From NCBI GenBank assembly GCA_016284295.1, contig JAEEOP010000009.1:1-57718 (forward strand): DNA of 57,718 nt, given 5' to 3'. Shown piece after piece: positions 41,886 to 49,115 of the stretch. The DNA is from Methanomassiliicoccaceae archaeon. Lineage in GTDB: Archaea; Thermoplasmatota; Thermoplasmata; Methanomassiliicoccales; Methanomethylophilaceae. The translations under genes were made by a program, and so were the position numbers. The notes below the pieces were generated by a model. The model was given only the letters and a program-made list of their open reading frames with translations, was not told where the DNA came from and ran no database searches. Every line of letters starts with the position of its first letter. Position 1 is the first letter of the stretch.

Positions 41886-42662
41886 ATGGTCATAAACGGC
41901 AGGACAGTCACATTCCGCCAGCTGGAGGCGCTGCTGGAGGTCCAGAGGACCGGCAGCCAGACTTCAGCCGCCAGGGCTCTCGGCATATCCGTGCCGGTTC
42001 TTCACAGGTATGTCCAGGCCATAGAGGAGGCCGCAGGGGAACCCGTTCTCAAGACCACTCCCGCAGGCTCCGTCCTCACGCAGGCCGGGAGGGAGATCGC
42101 AGACCTCATGCGCTCCACCGGCTACAGGTGCGACACCGAGAGGGACTTCACCGTCTGCTGCAGCCCGGTAACCGAGGACATCCTGATGTCCGTGGTGTCC
42201 GCATCCAAGATACCGAACATCCACATGGTCGTCTCCGACGACAGCTACAACATCTCCATGATGAGGCAGGACCGCGCGGACCTGGCCATAATCGACGACC
42301 CCCTCTATCTGTTCGACGCGGAGGAGTTCGCCATGGATGAGATAGGGTACATGGGGATGGTGTACGTGGACCACGGCCCGTCCTTCATCCGCTACAAGTA
42401 CGGCGCCCAGAGGGTCGCCTTCATGTTCCTGGATTCGATCCAGAGGGAGTACTCCATAGATGCGGAGACCTATTCCCTGGCGGAGATGCTGGGGTCCAAC
42501 AAGAGCTTCTTCGTGGACGAGTTCATGCTCACCAGGAGGAACCTGAGGCTGAAGAGCGCGGTGGACCCGTCCATCCTGAGGCACGCCGTGACCGCGATCT
42601 ACCGCAACGAGGATCCCCGCATAACCAAGATCGTTAAGGCCCTTAAGGCGAGGCATCTGTGA
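41886..42662 (+). CDS. LysR/ModE-type DNA-binding regulator
   Basis: 258 residues. N-terminal winged helix RTVTFRQLEALLEVQRTGSQTSAARALGISVPVLHRYVQAIEEAAGEPVL is the LysR/ModE HTH. From about 80 a ligand-binding region (DFTVCCSPVTEDILMSVVSASKIPNIHMVVSDDSY) resembles periplasmic-binding-type effector domains. ATG 41886 (MVINGRTVTFRQ) is used; the frame is open upstream but looks non-coding. A palindromic motif repeats before this gene and before hdrCB, so I infer self-regulation and control of hdrCB. Confidence 0.83.
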   Translation: MVINGRTVTFRQLEALLEVQRTGSQTSAARALGISVPVLHRYVQAIEEAAGEPVLKTTPAGSVLTQAGREIADLMRSTGYRCDTERDFTVCCSPVTEDILMSVVSASKIPNIHMVVSDDSYNISMMRQDRADLAIIDDPLYLFDAEEFAMDEIGYMGMVYVDHGPSFIRYKYGAQRVAFMFLDSIQREYSIDAETYSLAEMLGSNKSFFVDEFMLTRRNLRLKSAVDPSILRHAVTAIYRNEDPRITKIVKALKARHL

Positions 42663-42714
42663 CCGTTCGCACAGGGTTCGCCGGGGCCTACCCAGACATG
42701 CTTGAAATTCTGTA

Positions 42715-42730
42715 TTACCTGAAAAGGTAA
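42715..42730. promoter_or_regulatory. Putative operator copy 2 upstream of hdrCB
   Basis: TTACCTGAAAAGGTAA, a palindrome with arms TTACCT/AGGTAA, 24 bases before the TATA-like CAATTAAATA (42754-42763) of hdrC; almost identical to 41833-41848. Placement upstream of TATA suggests activation or control of BRE/TBP access. Confidence 0.6.
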
Positions 42731-42792
42731 TAGGTATCGGTTCTCAACTTCTCCAATTAAATAGGATGGAACCATGGATAGTCCTGATTACT

Positions 42793-43278
42793 ATGGTTTC
42801 ACCCAAAGGAGAGATCTCGAAAGAGGTCGCAGACGCAGCCAAGATGTGTTTCCAGTGCGGAACCTGCACAGCTGGATGCCCTTCCGGAAGGAGGACATCC
42901 TACAGGGTCAGAAAGATCGTCAGGATGGCACAGCTCGGCCTTAAAGAGGAAATCATCAACTCCGATGAGCTCTGGGAGTGCAGCACCTGTTACACCTGTG
43001 TCGAGAGATGCCCCCGTCAGGTGCCTATCGTCGACATCATCATCGACCTGAGGAACATCGCGGTCGCAGAGGGACACATGAGGCCCCAGCACAAGGGAAC
43101 CGCCACCAACCTCGTCAAGTACGGACACACCGTCGATGTCAAGGACAACATCTCCAAGCTCAGGGTCGAACTCGGACTCCCCGAGGTACCCCCCACGGTC
43201 CTGGCCAACGAAGCAGCCAAAGCAGATCTGGACAAGATCCTCAAGGCAACCGGATTCTGCAAGATCGTTCAGGAGTGA
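42793..43278 (+). CDS. hdrC: Heterodisulfide reductase subunit C (HdrC)
   Basis: Iron-sulphur subunit passing electrons between flavin HdrA and HdrB in CoM-S-S-CoB reduction. 161 residues from ATG 42793. Two 4Fe-4S motifs: CFQCGTCTAGCP and CSTCYTCVERCP, then the IIIDLRNIAVAEGHMRPQHK helix. The TATA-like box at 42754-42763 puts transcription start near 42785, which favours ATG 42793 over an upstream ATG at 42766. hdrB follows after five bases; hdrA is not in the window. Confidence 0.93.
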   Translation: MVSPKGEISKEVADAAKMCFQCGTCTAGCPSGRRTSYRVRKIVRMAQLGLKEEIINSDELWECSTCYTCVERCPRQVPIVDIIIDLRNIAVAEGHMRPQHKGTATNLVKYGHTVDVKDNISKLRVELGLPEVPPTVLANEAAKADLDKILKATGFCKIVQE

Positions 43279-43283
43279 TTAAG

Positions 43284-44129
43284 ATGGCAAAGTACGCATT
43301 TTTCCTCGGATGTATCGCCCCCCTCAGATACCCCGGAATCGAGAAGTCAACAAGAGAGGTCTGCGCAGCACTCGGAATCGAGCTCGTCGACCTGAAGGAT
43401 GCCAGCTGCTGTCCCGCACCCGGAGTCATCAGGGCATTCAACAAGAAGACCTGGCTCGCGGCAGCCGCCAGGAACCTCGCTCTCGCAGAGCAGCAGGGAC
43501 TCCCCATCGTCACCATCTGTAACGGATGCTACGGATCCCTCTTCGACGCAGCCCACGAGCTCGCCGAGGACCCCGAACTCCTCGCAGAGGTCAACAAGAT
43601 CCTCGCAGAGATCGGAATGGAGTACAAGGGAACCACAAAGGTCCACCACTTCGCAGAGGTCTTGTACAACGAGGTCGGAGTCGAGAAGATCAAGGCCGCC
43701 GTCAAGAAGCCTCTGGACTACCAGGTCGCAGCATTCTACGGATGCCACTTCCTCAAGCCCAGCGAGATCAAGCAGGTCGACAACCCCGAGAACCCCCACA
43801 TCCTCGACGATCTCATCGAGGCAACCGGAGCCAAGTCCATGCCCAGGAAGCAGAAGACCCTGTGCTGCGGTGCCGGAGGAGGTCTGAAGGCCGCATTCGG
43901 AGATGTCGCCAAGAAGTTCACAGAGACCAACCTCGAGAACATGAAGGCTTCCGGGGCACAGTTCATCATCGATGTCTGTCCCTTCTGCCACCTTCAGTTC
44001 GACGGAGTACAGAAGGACCTCGGATACAACATCCCCGTCCTCCACCTGTCCCAGCTCCTCGGTCTCGCGATGGGAATGGACGAGAAGCAGCTCGCTTTCT
44101 CCACTCACATCACACCTGTGAAGCTCTGA
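43284..44129 (+). CDS. hdrB: Heterodisulfide reductase subunit B (HdrB)
   Basis: Catalytic subunit for heterodisulfide cleavage through two non-cubane Fe4S4 clusters. 281 residues. CCG domains are visible: the early GCIAPLRYPG and DASCCPAPGVIRAF with CNGCYGSLFDA, then YGCHFLKPSEI, TLCCGAGGGLKAAFG and CPFCHLQFDGVQ. Codon usage is strongly biased as in the ribosomal genes, suggesting high expression. A terminator hairpin follows 13 bases after the stop. Confidence 0.95.
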   Translation: MAKYAFFLGCIAPLRYPGIEKSTREVCAALGIELVDLKDASCCPAPGVIRAFNKKTWLAAAARNLALAEQQGLPIVTICNGCYGSLFDAAHELAEDPELLAEVNKILAEIGMEYKGTTKVHHFAEVLYNEVGVEKIKAAVKKPLDYQVAAFYGCHFLKPSEIKQVDNPENPHILDDLIEATGAKSMPRKQKTLCCGAGGGLKAAFGDVAKKFTETNLENMKASGAQFIIDVCPFCHLQFDGVQKDLGYNIPVLHLSQLLGLAMGMDEKQLAFSTHITPVKL

Positions 44130-44142
44130 AGTCAAACTCATT

Positions 44143-44160
44143 AGGGAGGGAAACCTCCCT
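44143..44160 (+). terminator. Terminator after hdrCB
   Basis: AGGGAGG-GAAA-CCTCCCT hairpin with a GAAA tetraloop, followed by a pyrimidine-rich TACCCAATTTTC. Confidence 0.7.
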
Positions 44161-44293
44161 TACCCAATTTTCAACCCAATAGCTCTGACCACTGACGGCA
44201 GATGCTTTCCCGCAGGATCACGTCAGCATCTTTCACTGTTATCGGGGCAGCCTTCTTTTCGTCATGTCAAGAGAATCCTGAAGGGTACAGAGA

Positions 44294-44364
44294 TCGTGAT
44301 CTGAAATAAAATATACTTTAAAATATACTTTTCAGTATAGAATAAAAGTATATTTTAAGTATGG
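44294..44364. repeat. 71-bp perfect direct repeat, upstream copy
   Basis: Identical over 71 bp to 45685-45755. It begins with TCGTGATCTGA, the last codons and stop of the gene between the copies, and contains two head-to-tail AAAATATACTTT units plus a 15-bp inverted repeat (arms 44318-44332 and 44344-44358). It lies 20 bases upstream of ATG 44385 and must hold that gene's promoter. The upstream copy of the 3' codons marks the remnant of a lost tandem gene copy. Confidence 0.9.
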
Positions 44365-44384
44365 ATTAAACCGTTCCGATAGCC

Positions 44385-45695
44385 ATGGCGATGAATCTGG
44401 GCAAGGAGTCTGAGACCTGCGAGTTCAAGGAAGGCATCGGCCAGTTGGATAAGGGGTTGAGATCACTCACGGCTATGCTGAACAGGCATTTCATCGGCAC
44501 CGTATACTTCGGTGTGAGGGATGACGGGACGGTGATCGGCGTCGATGTGGGTGATTCTACGCTGATGAAGATCCGCAATGCGATACGCGACACCATCCAA
44601 CCGCGCATAATCTGCGATATCCAGTGCCTATCCGACGGAGAGGGTCACGATTACATCAGAATAAGCGCCCAGGGCAGCGACATACCGTATTCCTTCGACG
44701 GGCGCTATTACATAAGGAACGTCGCCGCGGATGAATCGGTCGACAACAGCGTCCTGAGGAAGATGCTCAGCAGCGGGGATGCAGATATCATCTGCCAGGC
44801 CGACTCCCCTGCGGACGACCTGACATTCTCGGGCCTACTTACTTCACTCATGTCTAAAGGTATCCACATAGATGACGGAAATCGTTTGAAGGAGAACTAT
44901 CGGTTGCTGAACGGGTCCGGTAGGTACAATCTCATGGCCTATCTCCTTTCAGATCAGAACGCCCTGCAGACCAAGGTGGTCAGATTCTCTGGCAAAGACA
45001 AAACAGAGATGCTGGAGAGGAGGGATTACTCGGGCAGATCGCTGATAACAGCATACAAGGAGGTCATGGAGTACATGGATTCCATGGATACGGTCAAGGT
45101 CGATCTGTCCAGAGGGTTGCGCGAGGAGGTGAAGCTGTTCCCGTTGGATTCCTTCAGAGAGGCCTGGATAAACGCATGCGTCCATAACAACTGGATGGAG
45201 CTGGTTCCGCCCTCCGTATACATCTACGATGATAGGATAGAAGTCGTCTCATATGGCGGTCTCCCCTTCGGCATGGATGTCCGTAAGCTGTTCTCCGGTG
45301 CATCGAAACCGGTGAATATGACTCTGATGCGCATATTCGGTACCGTAGGGATCGCCGAGCAGAGCGGGCACGGCGTGCTGACCATATTGAAGGAATGCGG
45401 TGAAGAGGCCTTTTCCATAGACCCGGATATGATTACAGTGACCATCCGCTTCAATTACGAGCCCGATCTGGTGACATTGAGGAAAGCGACACAGAGAAGG
45501 ATGGCCCAGATGAGTGATAACCAGATGAGGGTCTACGAATTCCTGAAAGAGAATCCCGAATGTACTGTGAAGGAGGTCGCAGAGAGGACAGGGCTTAGTG
45601 TTCCGGGTGTGAGCAAGATCCTATCTAGGTTCAAAGAGGATGGGCTGATTGCCAGAGAAGGCTCGAAGAAGACTGGTAGGTGGGTCGTGATCTGA
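44385..45695 (+). CDS. Second AlbA_2/ATPase/winged-helix regulator
   Basis: 436 residues, same layout as the protein at 33274. AlbA_2 domain (ESETCEFKEGIGQ, HFIGTVYFGVRDDGTVIGVDVGD, SFDGRYYIRNVAADESVD). GHKL-like region (FREAWINACVHNNWM, DRIEVVSYGGLPFGMD, AEQSGHGVLTILKECGE). C-terminal winged helix (QMRVYEFLKENPECTVKEVAERTGLSVPGVSKILSRFKEDGLIAREG). Start ATG 44385. The flanking 71-bp repeats contain palindromes fit for binding by its own helix-turn-helix. I infer an autoregulated mobile or duplicable unit. Confidence 0.82.
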   Translation: MAMNLGKESETCEFKEGIGQLDKGLRSLTAMLNRHFIGTVYFGVRDDGTVIGVDVGDSTLMKIRNAIRDTIQPRIICDIQCLSDGEGHDYIRISAQGSDIPYSFDGRYYIRNVAADESVDNSVLRKMLSSGDADIICQADSPADDLTFSGLLTSLMSKGIHIDDGNRLKENYRLLNGSGRYNLMAYLLSDQNALQTKVVRFSGKDKTEMLERRDYSGRSLITAYKEVMEYMDSMDTVKVDLSRGLREEVKLFPLDSFREAWINACVHNNWMELVPPSVYIYDDRIEVVSYGGLPFGMDVRKLFSGASKPVNMTLMRIFGTVGIAEQSGHGVLTILKECGEEAFSIDPDMITVTIRFNYEPDLVTLRKATQRRMAQMSDNQMRVYEFLKENPECTVKEVAERTGLSVPGVSKILSRFKEDGLIAREGSKKTGRWVVI

Positions 45696-45755
45696 AATAA
45701 AATATACTTTAAAATATACTTTTCAGTATAGAATAAAAGTATATTTTAAGTATGG
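45685..45755. repeat. 71-bp perfect direct repeat, downstream copy
   Basis: Starts inside the final codons of the AlbA_2 gene (GTC GTG ATC TGA) and continues past it; identical to 44294-44364. As a promoter copy it faces a region without a clear gene. Confidence 0.9.
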
Positions 45756-46085
45756 GATAAACAGGATCATTGGTCCACATGCCTATTATGGGCGGTCGGA
45801 TGGGCATTATCATTGATGTAAAGGTCGGTTCTGGGCACTAAGAAAGAAAATGTTCGAGCAGTCGTTATGTGTTGGTTTCCTTCTGACCTCTGGTAATGAT
45901 TGTTTCGATGATAAGCGGATGGTCCGCGTTACCTCGGTTTTTGGTGATAGTGGTCTGCAAGAGGCCGTCTTGCTTTATGAGGATCGACCGCCGGGCTATG
46001 CCCAGCGGCTTGAGGAAAGGGGAACGATGCTTCTCCAAGCCGTCGGGCCCGGAAGGCAGCATCGTTCTCATTCATGTTTTTGGTT
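45756..46085. other. Gene-poor stretch, no supported gene
   Basis: 330 bases between the second repeat and the InlB-repeat gene. Short open frames exist on both strands (for example 45850-46110 plus, 45865-46071 minus), but neither has recognisable content, a promoter at the right distance or a ribosome site. Probably decayed accessory sequence. Confidence 0.55.
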
Positions 46086-46865
46086 TCACTCCACGTTGAA
46101 GGTCGTATAGTTGGACAGGCGCTTCGTTACGTTGTCGAGCACGATCTCTGCCATGACCGCGTAGGATCCGGGTGCGGATGCGCTCTTGCCGACCCTGTCG
46201 GAGATGTCGGCGACGAAGTACGGCTTGCTAGACCAGACTTTGACCTCGAACGAATCGATCTCGACGTACACCTGCATGCCGCGGATCGTCATGAGCTGAT
46301 ATATGCCCACCTTCGCCATACCCTTGCCGATGATGTTTCCGTCGTAGGCGGTGGTGACGATGTTCTTGTCCTTGGACATGACCGCGACGATCTTCTTGGT
46401 CTGCGGAGTGTCGGGCATCTCAGGTTCGTAGTGTGCGTACAGGGTGATGTCCTCCGTGATGGGGGTGCTGAAGTCGAAATCGACGTCGGAGCCCTCGGGG
46501 TGCCAGCCTACGAAGTCCACTCCAGCCAGTTTCGGGCCGTCGAGGGGCTTCACAGGCTCTCCTTTGATAGCTTTGACCTCTTTCGTGTATCCTTCCGTGA
46601 TGACGAACGTGACCTTGCAGGTCTCGTAGTCCTCGGTCCACTGCGCGTACAGCATCAGGGTCGAAGTCGATGATACAACGAGCGAGGACACGTCCTGTCC
46701 GTCCGTGTAGCGGTCCCCGGCCCCGTCCTTCTTGGTGTTCCAGCTCTCGAATGCATACCCCTCGTTGGAGAATGCATGGTGGCTCAGCATCTTGTCCTTG
46801 TGGCTGTAGAGGATGATCTGGTCGCCCATCACTCCGGTACCGCCGTTGGCATGTCTGACGATCAT
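46086..46865 (-). CDS. InlB B-repeat (Listeria-Bacteroides) protein
   Basis: 259 residues from ATG 46865. Two beta-grasp-like repeats: MIVRHANGGTGVMGDQ to LMLYAQWTEDY (about 1-78), and CKVTFVITEGYTKEVKAIKGE to ITLYAHYEPE (about 82-145), the second degenerate. A C-terminal domain (about 155-259) is not recognised. No signal peptide or membrane span, although such repeats normally sit on the cell surface. A TTG at 46931 would add 22 residues and sits nearer the TATA box; it does not provide a signal peptide either. It may be a truncated surface adhesin. Confidence 0.65.
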   Translation of the reverse strand: MIVRHANGGTGVMGDQIILYSHKDKMLSHHAFSNEGYAFESWNTKKDGAGDRYTDGQDVSSLVVSSTSTLMLYAQWTEDYETCKVTFVITEGYTKEVKAIKGEPVKPLDGPKLAGVDFVGWHPEGSDVDFDFSTPITEDITLYAHYEPEMPDTPQTKKIVAVMSKDKNIVTTAYDGNIIGKGMAKVGIYQLMTIRGMQVYVEIDSFEVKVWSSKPYFVADISDRVGKSASAPGSYAVMAEIVLDNVTKRLSNYTTFNVE

Positions 46866-46934
46866 AGTCCCGGTCCGACAATAATATTCTAGTACTGCAG
46901 GCCCATCTCCCGTCCTGTTGCCGTGTGCCAAATA

Positions 46935-46957
46935 TTACTCTAAGATTTTTTGAGTAA
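46935..46957. promoter_or_regulatory. Inverted repeat next to divergent promoter
   Basis: TTACTC (46935-46940) and GAGTAA (46952-46957) around an AT spacer, just downstream of the minus-strand TATA box of the InlB-repeat gene. Confidence 0.35.
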
Positions 46958-46959
46958 AT

Positions 46960-46970
46960 TTTATATATAA
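46960..46970 (-). promoter_or_regulatory. TATA box, InlB-repeat gene
   Basis: TTATATATAAA read on the minus strand; also AT-symmetrical, so it could serve the plus strand, but the rps3ae gene has its own CTTTTAATA at 46992-47000. Confidence 0.5.
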
Positions 46971-47039
46971 GCGGTACAAAATTCAAAGAATCTTTTAATA
47001 CAACGATATGATGGGTCGCCTCAGTAAAAGGTGACTACC

Positions 47040-47768
47040 ATGGCAAGACAGCAGGCAGCACGTAAGGTCAAGGACAAGTGGAAGGCGAAGGAGTGGTACA
47101 AGGTACACGCTCCCAAGATGTTCAACGAGGCAGAGATCGGGGACACCCCCTCTGCGGATCCCGAGTACGTCATCGGACGTACCGTCGAGGTCACCGTTCA
47201 GGATCTCACCGGAGACTTCTCCAAGATGCACATCAAGCTAAAGTTCAAGGTCAACGACATCGAGGGCACCGACGCCAAGACCGTGTTCGTCGGACACGAC
47301 CTCACCAGCGACTACGTCAGGAGGCTGACCCGCAGGAGAAAGACGAAGACCGACCACGTCGTCGACTTCGTCACCAAGGACGGCTTCAAGTACAGGATCA
47401 AGACCATGTCCATCGCGGACAGGCGTATCCAGTCCTCCCAGGAGGAGGGAATGAGAGCTATTATCTCCGAGACGCTCATCAACATGGGTAAGGAGATGAC
47501 CCTCTCCGAGATCGTCAAGGCGATCATCTCCGGAAACCTCTCCAGGGACCTCGCCAAGGCATGCCACGTGATCATCCCCATCAAGAGGATCGAGGTCAGG
47601 AAGTCCGAGGTCCTCGAGTTCGGAGAGGGCGAGCCCGAGGCAGTCTTCTCCGCTGACGAGATGGTCGGAGCCCAGCCCAAGGACGAGGCACCCGCAGAGG
47701 AGTCCGCCGAGGAAGCACCCGCTGAGGAAGCCGCAGCAGAGGCTCCCGCAGAGGAAGCATCCGAGTGA
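47040..47768 (+). CDS. rps3ae: Ribosomal protein eS1 (Rps3ae)
   Basis: 30S platform protein that interacts near the mRNA exit, 242 residues. Archaeal eS1 pattern: KDKWKAKEWYKVHAPKMFNEAEIGDT, KLKFKVNDIEGTDAKTVFVGHDLTSDYVRRLTRRRKTKTDHVVDFVTKDG, and IRAIISE-like MRAIISETLINMGKEMTLSEIVKAIISGNLS, with a long Ala/Glu-rich acidic tail. AGGTGA precedes ATG 47040. Stands alone, with its own promoter (CTTTTAATA at 46992-47000) and terminator. Confidence 0.96.
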   Translation: MARQQAARKVKDKWKAKEWYKVHAPKMFNEAEIGDTPSADPEYVIGRTVEVTVQDLTGDFSKMHIKLKFKVNDIEGTDAKTVFVGHDLTSDYVRRLTRRRKTKTDHVVDFVTKDGFKYRIKTMSIADRRIQSSQEEGMRAIISETLINMGKEMTLSEIVKAIISGNLSRDLAKACHVIIPIKRIEVRKSEVLEFGEGEPEAVFSADEMVGAQPKDEAPAEESAEEAPAEEAAAEAPAEEASE

Positions 47769-47777
47769 TTCTCAAAC

Positions 47778-47797
47778 ATCCCGGGGCGACCCGGGAT
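47778..47797 (+). terminator. Terminator of rps3ae
   Basis: ATCCCGGG-GCGA-CCCGGGAT, 8-bp stem with a GNRA tetraloop, ten bases past the stop, followed by ACCCCTTAATT. Confidence 0.75.
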
Positions 47798-47831
47798 ACC
47801 CCTTAATTACGATAATTCTCAGATTCAGGAC

Positions 47832-49115
47832 TCATTCCCTGAACATCATATCCGTCGGCTGTCCGCATCTGAAGCGGACCATGTTGTTGAACATCTCGTC
47901 GAGGATGTATCTGCACCCTTTCATACCGACCAGGGTCCTGCCCATGAGGTCGACGGACCTTCCGTGGGGGATGCATACCCCTATCTTGCCAACGGGGCTG
48001 TGCGTCATCCTGGATTCCAGCGCATCGAGGCCGTTGCAGAACATCACTTCGACCATGCCGTCGGTGCCGTCGAGGGCGCCCTCCAGCCCGTAGGATGAAA
48101 GCAGCTCTCTGATCTCCGGTAGGTATTCCTCATCGTACAGCGAGATCCTACGGGGGACCATGCCGAAGGTTTTGATCATCCATTCCGTCAGGGGATAGAC
48201 TGTCGACGAATCGCCCTCCGCGGTGAATCCTCTTGAATGCATACCGCGGGCCATGCGATCGTAGTTGAGCAGGATGCCGTGCACTCTGTCCGCATCCCTC
48301 TGGATGGAATCGAGCGCAGGTGTCGGATCCAATCCCAAAGCATCGGCGACCTCCTTCACGAAGGACCTATTGGCGGGATATCCTACCGGGGCCCCTTTGG
48401 ACGGTCTGAGGTACGGCGTACCGAACCTCTCCTGAAGCATCCTGGCGGTCCCCATGCAGTGCTCCGGATGGATCAGGATGTTCAGCGATGCCTTGCCGAT
48501 ATTCTTCACCTAGGATTCGTCTGGCAGGCATCCCGGGACGCAGTTAACCTTCACACCCATGGATTCCAGCAGTACGCACAGCTCGTCCGCTCCGGATTCC
48601 CAGCCCAGGTCCATGATGCTGTACCCGAGGATGTTCACGGAACCGTCCCTCCCGCCTTCCAGATCCATGTTCTCAAGGATCGTGCGGACTGTGAGGTCGT
48701 ATCCTTCTGCAAGCTCCATGGAGGACAGGTCCTTCCCGATGTGGATCGGGCCGTTGCTGCCAAGCTCCAGACCGGACAGGTCGGTGCATATCAGGGACGC
48801 CCCCAGCGTGTCCAGGAGAACGGCCCTCTTGCCCGTGATCGAAGTGACGGACTCCAATCCTTCGGAGATCTTCTGCTCCGCGCCGAATATGATGTCGTTC
48901 CCGTTGAGGTACGTGCATGGCAGGCGGGACTGCCTGCTGAAGTACTTGGACCGGCAGCAGGCCTGGTCCTCCGGGTAGTAAGAGGGGATGAGCTCGTGCA
49001 GCATTATCTGCGAGCGGGAGCGGCATCCGCCGGACCCGTTGATCATCGTCACCGTCAGTCCCAAGGATTCGGAGGCGATTATCGCTCCAAGCAGTCCGTC
49101 CGGTCTTGTCATCAT
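47832..49115 (-). CDS. Nitrogenase component-1-like protein (NifK/NifD-type) with in-frame TAG
   Basis: 428 codons from ATG 49115 to TGA 47832 with TAG at codon 202 (48512-48510). Before TAG: NGSGGCRSRS (Cys31), PEDQACC (53, 54), and PCTYLNGNDIIFGAEQKISEGL (Cys67), matching cluster-ligand and NDxxFG motifs of nitrogenase component 1. After TAG: VKNIGKASLNILIHPEHCMGTARMLQERFGTPYL and SKGAPVGYPANRSFVKEVADALG, the second Rossmann domain, in the same frame and with no other break. UAG is therefore probably decoded. ATGA overlap with the fusion gene upstream; GGAGG at the right distance. Confidence 0.82.
48510..48512 (-). other. In-frame UAG codon in NifK-like gene
   Basis: TAG between CVPGCLPDES and VKNIGKASLNI, inside a helix where relatives carry an ordinary residue. 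Confidence 0.8.

Noticed and set aside
42766-42792. ATG 42766 as start of hdrC
   Set aside because: It lies only a few bases from the TATA-like box, so it would be upstream of the expected transcription start; ATG 42793 fits.
44294-45755. 71-bp repeats as insertion-sequence ends or a CRISPR array
   Set aside because: Only two copies, no transposase between them, and the repeat includes part of the enclosed gene; no spacer pattern. No CRISPR array was seen anywhere in the window.
45850-46110. Small genes in the 45.8-46.1 kb stretch
   Set aside because: Competing frames on both strands, no recognisable motif, no ribosome site or promoter at a suitable distance.
46932-46983. Strong TATATATAA box as promoter of rps3ae
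   Set aside because: It is about 70 bases from the rps3ae ATG; a nearer CTTTTAATA box fits better, and the strong box fits the divergent gene.
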